Origin: Pelotomaculum sp. UBA5255
Lineage (GTDB): Bacteria > Bacillota > Desulfotomaculia > Desulfotomaculales > Pelotomaculaceae
DNA length: 7,686 nt
Direction of reading: 5' to 3'
Assembly: GCA_002408725.1 (NCBI GenBank)
Contig: DHTR01000025.1
Location: 16,028-23,713 of the forward strand
Shown piece by piece: positions 1 through 5,541 of this stretch; position 1 is the first letter of the stretch, and every line of letters starts with the position of its first letter. The translations under genes were made by a program, and so were the position numbers. The notes under the pieces were generated by a model that was not told the origin of the DNA, did not search any database, and was given only the letters and a program-made list of their open reading frames with translations.

Positions 1-314
1 ACATCTTTGTTTTTGGGTAAATCGTATAACTGGGTGATGGTCTTCCTATTTTCCTCGAGAAAAACGCTAATTAAATCAAACTCGCCGGATTTCTGTTCAT
101 TAGCGCCGGAGGAGGGAACGGGTTTCCGGAAAGAACGCCGGCCATGCTTTTTTTTATCTTCTCCGGTAGACCCCTCCTTCTTGCCGGGGGGGATTTTTTG
201 ATCATCTTTTCCAGCTTTCATTTGCTCATCTTTTGTCTCTTTGAGGATAAAGCCCTCGCGCTCCAGGTTTTCCTGGTAGGAGATCATTTTCAGGAGATTC
301 TTCAGATTAATCAT
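1..314 (-). CDS. GerA-family spore germination protein, N-terminal fragment (cut by window edge)
   Basis: This reading frame runs off the left edge of the window, so only the first 104 codons are visible. It begins with ATG at 314-312, six bases after a GGAAGG ribosome binding site (326-321). The protein starts MINLKNLLKMISYQENL and continues into a lysine-, glycine- and proline-rich hydrophilic linker (about residues 28-78). An ordered segment then begins: FDLISVFLEENRKTITQLYD, followed by LPKNKD at the edge. That last segment resembles the start of the cytoplasmic domain of GerA/GerKA subunits, where a 'N...I...ynLPtNKDvviREF' pattern is common. These proteins sit in the inner spore membrane and form nutrient germinant receptors with GerB and GerC subunits. 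The membrane segments would lie outside the window. The family call rests on a short stretch and is moderate; that a gene is present is more certain. Confidence 0.6.
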   Translation of the reverse strand, partial: MINLKNLLKMISYQENLEREGFILKETKDEQMKAGKDDQKIPPGKKEGSTGEDKKKHGRRSFRKPVPSSGANEQKSGEFDLISVFLEENRKTITQLYDLPKNKD

Positions 315-545
315 GCCATACCTTCCAGCAATCATCATTGAAGCTTATTGTACCCGCGTTAAAATTCACCTATGCGCAAAATTGCAATTGGACTACCGTT
401 ACAAAAAGTGATTTCACAAAGCCGCCGAATGTTGAGACCAGTCGACTAAAATAGCATACTCTAAAAAATAATATAATTAGCAAGGGATATAGGTAAAAAC
501 AAGCTCGAACAGTCAATACAGGTCAAATATCACAGCTAATCTCAA
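315..545. other. Divergent intergenic region without a recognised gene
   Basis: This AT-rich stretch separates the leftward GerA-like gene from the rightward kamA promoter. I see no ORF with a ribosome binding site. Short palindromes occur (AATTGCAATT at 380-389, AGTCGACT near 440-447), but nothing matches a known riboswitch or RNA. I looked for a sigma-G or sigma-A promoter for the leftward gene and found none convincing. Confidence 0.4.
321..326 (-). promoter_or_regulatory. Ribosome binding site of the GerA-like gene
   Basis: On the minus strand GGAAGG lies six bases before the ATG at 314. It decides between this ATG and an overlapping ATG at 319, which meets a stop after one more codon. 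Confidence 0.55.
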
Positions 546-574
546 TAGACAGAAAAAAATGAAACTGTTATAAT
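546..574 (+). promoter_or_regulatory. Sigma-A-type promoter of kamA-ablB
   Basis: A TAGACA -35 box (546-551, five of six matches to TTGACA) is followed after exactly 17 bases by a perfect TATAAT -10 box (569-574). Transcription should start near 581, leaving a leader of about 100 bases or more before the kamA coding region. The orientation and the absence of another gene between make kamA-ablB the obvious target. Confidence 0.65.
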
Positions 575-578
575 TATA

Positions 579-610
579 CAGACAACTTTGATAATATTAT
601 AAGTTGTCTG
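579..610. repeat. Perfect 10-bp inverted repeat over the kamA transcription start (candidate operator)
   Basis: CAGACAACTT (579-588) is repeated as its exact reverse complement AAGTTGTCTG (601-610). The 12-base spacer itself contains the palindrome ATAATATTAT (591-600). The element begins four bases after the -10 box, so it covers the predicted +1 site. A dimeric repressor bound here would block transcription. In the transcript it would form a hairpin at the very 5' end, which could instead stabilise the mRNA. The regulator is unknown. Confidence 0.55.
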
Positions 611-612
611 AG

Positions 613-632
613 CGGGCAGCTCTTAATGCCCG
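613..632 (+). other. Small GC-rich hairpin in the kamA leader
   Basis: CGGGCA (613-618) pairs perfectly with TGCCCG (627-632) across an 8-base loop. The hairpin directly follows the 579-610 inverted repeat and contains the first in-frame ATG of the kamA frame (626-628). No U-run follows, so it is not a typical terminator. It makes ATG 626 a poor start candidate. Confidence 0.4.
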
Positions 633-682
633 TAATAGCGCAGTATGAACTGTCGCCGGGTGGTCCAAACATAAAAAGTAAT

Positions 683-1981
683 ATGAAGGAGGTCGAAATT
701 ATACAAGCAAAAATTTTACCCCTACAACCCAATGAAGAAAGCTGGGCTGATTGGCGGTGGCAGATGAAGAACCGGATTTTGACAGTGGAAGAACTCTTCG
801 CACATACCTCTCTCCAGAGCGGAGGAAAGCAGGATATCCAAGAAGCCGCAGAGGTTTTTCCCATGGCCGTCACCCCTTATTACGCCTCCCTGGTCCGCAA
901 GGATGACCCCACTTGTCCAATCCGGATCCAGTGCATACCCGACCCCCGCGAATTAATTAGCGGCTGTGGCGATATGGAAGACCCGCTACACGAGGAAGGC
1001 GATTCTCCTGTACCGGGCTTGACCCACCGTTATCCCGACCGGGTGCTGCTCCTTGTTACCAATGAGTGTGCAGTATACTGCCGCCACTGCACCCGCAAGC
1101 GCAAGGTAGGGGATCGTGGCAGAAGTATCAGCGACCACGATCTTGAACGTGGGATTCAATATATAAAATCACACCCCGAAATACGGGATGTCCTCCTGTC
1201 CGGAGGAGATCCGTTCATCCTATCAAACTCCCGTTTGGAGCGAATCATTCGCAAATTGAAAGACATAGCTCATGTACAGGTCATTCGCATTGGAACCCGA
1301 ACCCCGGTTGTCATGCCGCAGCGCATCACCGAAGAACTGGTCCAGATGCTCAAGAATTATCATCCCATCTGGATTAACACACACTTTAACCACCCCCGGG
1401 AGTTTACATCTGAATCTATCCAGGCTCTGGCCAGGTTGGCGGATGCCGGCATTCCCATGGGAAATCAGACCGTTCTACTAAGAGGTGTAAATGACTGTCC
1501 TCTCATTATCAAAAAACTAGTTCATCTCCTGGTACAAAACCGTGTCCGTCCTTACTATCTTTACCAGTGCGACTTATCCCGGGGTATTGAGTATTTCCGT
1601 ACACCGGTGGCTAAGGGGATAGAAATCATGGAAGCGCTGATTGGACACACTTCCGGTTTTGCCGTGCCCACTTTTGTTGTTGATGCGCCGGGTGGTGGAG
1701 GTAAAATTCCGCTGCTACCAAATTATTTGCTTTCCTTAACCGGTACAAAAACAGTTCTGCGCAACTATGAAGGTGTTATCTGTGTTTACGAAGAACCCGC
1801 AAACCCAACCTCCGAGTGTCCTACCTCCTGCACTATTTGCAAGAATGATAGTGTAAAACGGGAGCCAATCGGCCTGCAAAAACTGGTGGACCCCGGCTTC
1901 CCTGCGATCAGCCTTGTGCCGGAAGGCAACTGTCGTAAGGCCCGCCACAGGGAAAAAGGAGATGAGGCCTGTGGCTGTTAA
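683..1981 (+). CDS. kamA: L-lysine 2,3-aminomutase (radical SAM, PLP-dependent)
   Basis: KamA (AblA) interconverts L-lysine and beta-lysine using a [4Fe-4S] cluster, S-adenosylmethionine and PLP. Numbered from an in-frame ATG at 626, the cluster motif C148-x3-C152-x2-C155 (CAVYCRHC) is present, followed by LSGGDP (191-196). The PLP lysine is K360 in DAPGGGGK. D316 (YQCDLS) and D353 (VVDAPGG) match the two aspartates that bind the side-chain amine of lysine in the Clostridium subterminale enzyme. In glutamate 2,3-aminomutase these positions are Lys and Asn, so the lysine enzyme is favoured. C291 (GVNDC) and C398, C402, C405 correspond to the structural zinc site. The start is uncertain: ATG 626 and ATG 683 lack a ribosome binding site, while a perfect AAGGAGGT (686-693) is followed by in-frame ATT (698) and ATA (701). 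The C-terminus ends in ACGC. The gene is coupled to ablB downstream. Confidence 0.93.
   Translation: MKEVEIIQAKILPLQPNEESWADWRWQMKNRILTVEELFAHTSLQSGGKQDIQEAAEVFPMAVTPYYASLVRKDDPTCPIRIQCIPDPRELISGCGDMEDPLHEEGDSPVPGLTHRYPDRVLLLVTNECAVYCRHCTRKRKVGDRGRSISDHDLERGIQYIKSHPEIRDVLLSGGDPFILSNSRLERIIRKLKDIAHVQVIRIGTRTPVVMPQRITEELVQMLKNYHPIWINTHFNHPREFTSESIQALARLADAGIPMGNQTVLLRGVNDCPLIIKKLVHLLVQNRVRPYYLYQCDLSRGIEYFRTPVAKGIEIMEALIGHTSGFAVPTFVVDAPGGGGKIPLLPNYLLSLTGTKTVLRNYEGVICVYEEPANPTSECPTSCTICKNDSVKREPIGLQKLVDPGFPAISLVPEGNCRKARHREKGDEACGC
686..693 (+). promoter_or_regulatory. Perfect Shine-Dalgarno AAGGAGGT inside the annotated kamA start region
   Basis: AAGGAGGT is the full anti-16S complement. Four bases downstream is an in-frame ATT (698) and seven bases downstream an in-frame ATA (701); no ATG, GTG or TTG stands at a usable distance in this frame. 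It suggests that translation of kamA may begin at a rare AUU or AUA codon, giving a protein of about 426-427 residues. Confidence 0.5.
1956..1961 (+). promoter_or_regulatory. Ribosome binding site of ablB
   Basis: AAGGAG lies inside the last codons of kamA, nine bases before GTG 1971 and immediately against ATG 1962. The spacing favours the GTG as the ablB start. Confidence 0.55.
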
Positions 1982-2855
1982 TCTAATAGAAGAAAAAAAG
2001 TGGGCGGATCAATGGGAGGATCTAAAGGAACCCGGCTTTAGTTGCCGAATTCTAATTTCACCATATAACCTTCGAATTACTGTTTATGAATTTCTATTGT
2101 CAAAGGAACACCATGCAAGGGCAATGATTCATACCCTTGAGGAAAAAGCTGTTGCACTCGGACTGGACAAGATCTGGCTGAAGTCCCCGGTTAAATTGAA
2201 CCGCGCCTTTACGAATGCCGGGATGATTCAAGAAGCAACCGTACCCGGTTACTTCCTGGGTAGAGAACCGGCTCTAATTTTCTCCAAATATTTGAGCGTT
2301 AATAGACAAACTCCATCCCAAGCTAAGCGCGTTAAGCCATCAGAATTATTCTCAGTTTCAGGGAACGTGAGGAAAAAACGCGACCTGCCGGGCGGGATTC
2401 AGCTAAAATGGTGCCGGGAAGAAGACTGCCGGAAACTGGCAGGTCTATATCGCAGTGTTTTTCCAACTTACCCCTTTCCGCTTTTTGACCCTGCTTACCT
2501 TGAATATAGCATGCGTCATCATGTTTTATATATATCGGCCTGGTTTGGCGAAGAGCTGGTGGCCGCGGCATCAGCAGAGATAGACATCCGGATGAAAAAC
2601 GCGGAAATGACAGACTTTGCTACAGCCCCCAGGTGGAGAGGACACGGCCTGGCAGGCTGCCTCCTGGAGCAGTTGGAAAACCGGTTGAGGCAGGAAGCTA
2701 TACCTTGTTTGTACACCATCTCCCGTAGTAGCTCTACCGGGATGAACAGGGTCTTTGCAGGCGCCGGCTATCTTTTTTACGGAGTATTGGTTAATAACTG
2801 CAATATTGGCGGCGGCTTTGAGGACATGTATGTATGGGCTAAAGTTAGCTCCTAA
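1971..2855 (+). CDS. ablB: Beta-lysine N6-acetyltransferase (GNAT family)
   Basis: AblB acetylates the epsilon-amino group of beta-lysine with acetyl-CoA to give N-epsilon-acetyl-beta-lysine, a compatible solute. The C-terminal half is a GNAT domain: the segment TDFATAPRWRGHGLAGCLLE (about residues 214-233 from the GTG start) carries the R-x-x-G-x-G/A acetyl-CoA loop. The segment YPFPLFDPAYL just before it resembles known AblB proteins. The N-terminal 100 or so residues form the usual AblB-specific region. I chose GTG 1971 because AAGGAG (1956-1961) lies nine bases before it. ATG 1962 abuts the ribosome binding site, and TTG 1914 has none. The resulting 294-residue protein is near the family's usual length. 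The start overlaps the end of kamA by 11 bases, so the two are probably translationally coupled. Function is inferred largely from pairing with kamA. Confidence 0.85.
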   Translation: MAVNLIEEKKWADQWEDLKEPGFSCRILISPYNLRITVYEFLLSKEHHARAMIHTLEEKAVALGLDKIWLKSPVKLNRAFTNAGMIQEATVPGYFLGREPALIFSKYLSVNRQTPSQAKRVKPSELFSVSGNVRKKRDLPGGIQLKWCREEDCRKLAGLYRSVFPTYPFPLFDPAYLEYSMRHHVLYISAWFGEELVAAASAEIDIRMKNAEMTDFATAPRWRGHGLAGCLLEQLENRLRQEAIPCLYTISRSSSTGMNRVFAGAGYLFYGVLVNNCNIGGGFEDMYVWAKVSS

Positions 2856-2870
2856 ACCCAGACGAAGCGT

Positions 2871-2917
2871 AAAAAGAGAAAGGGCGGAAACCCCTGCTGG
2901 GGTTCCCGCCCTTTCTC
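2871..2917 (-). terminator. Strong hairpin terminator between convergent genes
   Basis: GAGAAAGGGCGG (2876-2887) pairs perfectly with CCGCCCTTTCTC (2906-2917). After one A/C mismatch a further six pairs (AACCCC/GGGGTT) close a TGCT loop. On the minus strand the stem is followed by five U residues (complement of 2871-2875), the classic Rho-independent form, ending the transcript of the small membrane gene. On the plus strand there is no U-run, but the very stable stem may still help end the kamA-ablB message. Confidence 0.85.
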
Positions 2918-2942
2918 CCGAAATAATATTCGGAAAGGCTTA

Positions 2943-3170
2943 CTAATTACCTGAAGTTTTTTCTTGGTTTTTTGCCTGCTTCTTTTTATAACATGCAGCC
3001 GCCGCGGCAAATAACAGGATAGCAGCTACAGGCAGCCCTGAAAGCAAGCTAATGATTCCACCCAGCGAAAAAAACCAGCACGCAAGTCCTAAATTGTGGA
3101 AAAGGCTAAAGGAACCTCCCAAAACAGACGCCGCTGCCAGTATTACTCCCTCTGGAACAATTTTTTCCAA
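2943..3170 (-). CDS. Small hydrophobic membrane protein of unknown function (75 aa)
   Basis: I do not recognise the family. The protein has a short acidic/basic start (MEKIVPEG) and a hydrophobic, glycine- and alanine-rich body from about residue 9 to 60, enough for two or perhaps three membrane helices. A lysine-rich tail follows (YKKKQAKNQEK), which by the positive-inside rule should lie in the cytoplasm. The start codon is TTG (3170-3168), supported by a perfect AAGGAGG seven bases upstream (3184-3178). A strong terminator stands just after the stop codon. These two signals make this a real gene despite its size. It lies after the decarboxylase operon but is separated from it by a terminator, so it is probably a single-gene unit. 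No function can be assigned. Confidence 0.72.
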   Translation of the reverse strand: MEKIVPEGVILAAASVLGGSFSLFHNLGLACWFFSLGGIISLLSGLPVAAILLFAAAAACYKKKQAKNQEKTSGN

Positions 3171-3177
3171 GGCCCCT

Positions 3178-3184
3178 CCTCCTT
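3178..3184 (-). promoter_or_regulatory. Ribosome binding site supporting a TTG start
   Basis: AAGGAGG on the minus strand is seven bases from TTG 3170. It is the main evidence that the 75-residue ORF is translated and that TTG is its start. Confidence 0.7.
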
Positions 3185-3252
3185 ATCGCTAATTCTTTAA
3201 AAGACCTTTACTAATTAGACGCTTTCAACCCTGATTTGGTTCTGCCTGGGGG

Positions 3253-3279
3253 CGAATATTTCGATTTTCTTCGAATATT
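3253..3279. repeat. Pair of CGAATATT direct repeats, 19 bases apart
   Basis: CGAATATT occurs at 3253-3260 and again at 3272-3279, a period of 19 bases, or about two helical turns. They lie upstream of the small membrane protein gene. They could be a regulator binding site or chance in AT-rich DNA. Confidence 0.25.
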
Positions 3280-3295
3280 AATTGAATAATTCTTC

Positions 3296-3344
3296 AAAAA
3301 AAGGACAATGCTGAAGAGCGTTATTGCCTACAACCGCATTGCCC
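3296..3344 (-). terminator. Rho-independent terminator of the amidase-decarboxylase operon
   Basis: GGACAATGC (3303-3311) and GCATTGCCC (3336-3344) form a nine-position stem with one mismatch and a 24-base loop. On the minus strand it is followed by seven U residues (complement of 3296-3302), about 45 bases after the decarboxylase stop codon. On the plus strand a run of six T (3346-3351) follows, so it could work in both directions. The large loop makes it less canonical than the other terminators here. Confidence 0.6.
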
Positions 3345-3387
3345 GTTTTTTAAACTACTGACCAATGATTGGCTTTCGAAGAATTAT

Positions 3388-4851
3388 CTAAAAGCCTGAA
3401 TATAACTTGGGGTTGTTCAGGACCATGACATAATCAACCAGGATGTCAGCTGTTCCCTGAAGCGTGCACTTTTCCTGTTTGAGCATCTTGACGTATTCAA
3501 TCATCTCCGGGGTTATAATTTCGCCCATGCTGACCAGCGGGATTCCGGGAGGATAGACCATAATCATTTCACCCGCTATTTTTCCGGCGCATTTTTCGAG
3601 AAGCACCGGTTCTTTGGGGCAATAAAAAGCTTCTCTGGGGGGTATGACCACCTCCGGATTAAACTGAATGGTTTCAACCCTTTTTATTTCACGTTTCTTA
3701 CAGCTCCGGGCAATATCCCCCAGGGCCTTTACGAATGCCTCCAGGTGTTCTATCCGCTCTCCCAGGCTGATTACAGCCAGGATATTATACATGTCGGCAA
3801 GCTCAACCAGAATATTATAATCTTTTGCCAGCCTTTCTTCCACTTCATAGCCTGTAAGCCCTGTTTTTTGAACGTTAACCAAAAGTTTTGTAGGATCAAA
3901 GTAAAATCCTGATTCTTCAAAGAAGGTCTTTTCCGGAGCAAACAGCCCGTTAATTTGATTAATCTCCGCCCGGGCCCAGGCCACCATTTCCAGAACCGGG
4001 TCAAACATTTCCCTGCCCCTGGTCGCTAGCTGTTTCCTGGCTACGTCCAGCGAACACAGGAGGATATAAGACGGACTGGAGGTATAAGTCAGATTAAGCA
4101 CCTGTCTTACGTAGTTTGGCTCAACATGATTGGCGCCAATCAGTAATACAGAGCTCTGGGTCATTGAACCGCCTGTTTTATGAAGGCTTACCGCGCTCAT
4201 ATCGGCTCCGGCCCCCATCGCGGATCCGGGAAAAGCGGGATGGAAATGCAGGTGGGCGCCGTGCGCTTCGTCCGCCAAAACCGCCATGCCGCTGGCGTGT
4301 GCATTCTCCGTAATCCCGGCCAGATCCGGGGAGATCCCGTAATAAGAAGGGTTAATAACTACTACGGCCTTGGCTCCGGGGTTCTCCAGCACGGCCCGGG
4401 CCATGCTTTCCCGGGTAACCCCCATGACAATACCAAGATTGTCGTTAATTTCAGGCTGCACGTAAACAGGCCGGGCGCCGCTCAGAACCAGACCATTAAA
4501 GATGGATTTATGGGCATTCCTGGGGATAATAACCTGATCGCCGGGCTTACAGGTACTCATAAGCATGGTCTGTACACCCGATGTTGTTCCGTTAATCAGG
4601 AAAAATGCGGAACGGGCTCCGAAGGCGCCGGCAAGCAGCCTTTCGGCTTCCAGGATAACGCTGGATGGATCCCAGACAAAGTCGATCCCCCTTGTTTGGT
4701 TTAAATCCATTTTTAAAACATTTTCCCCGACGAATTCCCGGTATTCCTCCAGACCGTGGCCGTGTTTATGGCCCGGTATCTGCAAGGGAACTGCATTTCT
4801 TTTAACATGATATTTTACAGCTTCAAAAAGCGGTGTTTTGTTCTGGTCCAA
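3388..4851 (-). CDS. Orn/Lys/Arg decarboxylase, SpeA/Adc type (PLP, fold type I)
   Basis: This 487-residue protein matches the short bacillary class of the family (about 480-490 residues), which lacks the N-terminal wing domain of the inducible enterobacterial enzymes. It decarboxylates a basic amino acid with PLP in the cytoplasm, feeding polyamine synthesis. Visible signatures are IPGHKHG (25-31), FLINGTTSG (84-92), the PLP-stacking histidine in RNAHKS (H114), DEAHGAH (194-200) and the PLP lysine K225 in SLHKTGGSMTQSS. A C-terminal domain follows from about residue 370. Substrate (arginine, lysine or ornithine) cannot be read from the sequence; B. subtilis SpeA of this size uses arginine. 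The start is TTG (4851) with only a weak, distant AAGGA/GGG upstream. An in-frame stop lies nine bases before it and the next ATG is at codon 48, so TTG is the only start that keeps the family N-terminus (TPLFEA). It is last in the operon. Confidence 0.9.
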   Translation of the reverse strand: MDQNKTPLFEAVKYHVKRNAVPLQIPGHKHGHGLEEYREFVGENVLKMDLNQTRGIDFVWDPSSVILEAERLLAGAFGARSAFFLINGTTSGVQTMLMSTCKPGDQVIIPRNAHKSIFNGLVLSGARPVYVQPEINDNLGIVMGVTRESMARAVLENPGAKAVVVINPSYYGISPDLAGITENAHASGMAVLADEAHGAHLHFHPAFPGSAMGAGADMSAVSLHKTGGSMTQSSVLLIGANHVEPNYVRQVLNLTYTSSPSYILLCSLDVARKQLATRGREMFDPVLEMVAWARAEINQINGLFAPEKTFFEESGFYFDPTKLLVNVQKTGLTGYEVEERLAKDYNILVELADMYNILAVISLGERIEHLEAFVKALGDIARSCKKREIKRVETIQFNPEVVIPPREAFYCPKEPVLLEKCAGKIAGEMIMVYPPGIPLVSMGEIITPEMIEYVKMLKQEKCTLQGTADILVDYVMVLNNPKLYSGF

Positions 4852-4902
4852 GATTATTTATTCCCGTCCTTTTTTTTGACTTTTCACATAGATCATCGGC
4901 AC

Positions 4903-5541
4903 TTAAAAGTTCCGGTCTGAAACCAGAACAACGATAGGTGTCTGCTGATCGTCATTTCCATGCGGGTTGTCTTTTAAATACCGGACCAGCGCCTCCTGCT
5001 CCACACCTTCGGTTGCGGCCAGGATGTCTACTTTTCCGAGATCATTCACGTCGGTGATGACCGCCTCAGCCCCGGTTGCCTCCTTAATTCTTTCAACGAC
5101 TTTTTGCGGGTCCTTGGGACCAAGAACGATATGCCGGTCATAGGGCCACATGGTGCCGGCAAAGTCGTCAATCAAGGCCAGGTGGCGTCCGGCCACTCTG
5201 TAAAAATCTCCCCTTCGCCCTACCAGGCGGCCCAGACCCGCAGCTGCCACACCCAGCAGAAAGCGCAGGGTACCGACCTCCCTCATGGCTGCCTGCATCG
5301 ATGGTGGAGCGGCCAGGCTACCTTCCTTGCCGGGAAAATGGCAAAGGAAGCGGGCAATTAAACCGGGCCTTACCGTTTCGGGCCGGATGGCCCGGCCCTG
5401 GCTGATGGCGACAACACTTTCAGCCACAGCGATGATGTCTCCCGGGCAGGCTATTTCGCCGGTATATTTTTTGACTACATCGACAATGTCGTCGTGCTCT
5501 GTGATGATATGCGTCCTAACCGGAAGTCTCCCTGCAATCAT
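4903..5541 (-). CDS. F420-0:gamma-glutamyl ligase-like protein (CofE-related)
   Basis: CofE adds glutamate to coenzyme F420-0 in archaea and actinobacteria using GTP. This 212-residue protein resembles that family: LPVRTHIITEHDDIVDVV near the start, then GDIIAVAESVVAISQGRAI (34-52), which matches the GDvv.i..kvvskaeGR pattern of CofE. Later come DFYRVAGRHLALIDDFAG (112-129), DVNDLG (164-169) and NPHGNDDQQTP (192-202). True CofE proteins are usually nearer 250 residues. No F420 synthesis gene is visible in the window, so a role in F420 cannot be assumed. ATG 5541 directly follows the TAA of the amidase gene, and its AAGGTG ribosome binding site lies in the amidase 3' end, so the two are tightly coupled. 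The actual acceptor of the ligase, if it is one, is unknown. Confidence 0.62.
   Translation of the reverse strand: MIAGRLPVRTHIITEHDDIVDVVKKYTGEIACPGDIIAVAESVVAISQGRAIRPETVRPGLIARFLCHFPGKEGSLAAPPSMQAAMREVGTLRFLLGVAAAGLGRLVGRRGDFYRVAGRHLALIDDFAGTMWPYDRHIVLGPKDPQKVVERIKEATGAEAVITDVNDLGKVDILAATEGVEQEALVRYLKDNPHGNDDQQTPIVVLVSDRNF

Noticed and set aside
626..682. N-terminal extension of KamA from ATG 626
   Set aside because: The ATG is inside a GC-rich hairpin, has no ribosome binding site, and adds residues that do not look like the KamA N-terminus, whose recognisable part begins at ESWADWRWQ.
1914..1970. Longer ablB starting at TTG 1914 or ATG 1962
   Set aside because: TTG 1914 lacks a ribosome binding site, and the AAGGAG motif touches ATG 1962, which is too close. 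GTG 1971 has proper spacing.
3286..3387. 10-bp inverted repeat ATAATTCTTC / GAAGAATTAT at 3286-3295 and 3378-3387
   Set aside because: The arms are about 80 bases apart and AT-rich, flanking a terminator; no duplication of a target site or transposase suggests a mobile element, so chance is likely.
4180..4704. 174-codon plus-strand ORF inside the decarboxylase gene
   Set aside because: It is antisense to a well-conserved enzyme, has no recognisable domain or ribosome binding site, and is explained as a shadow frame.
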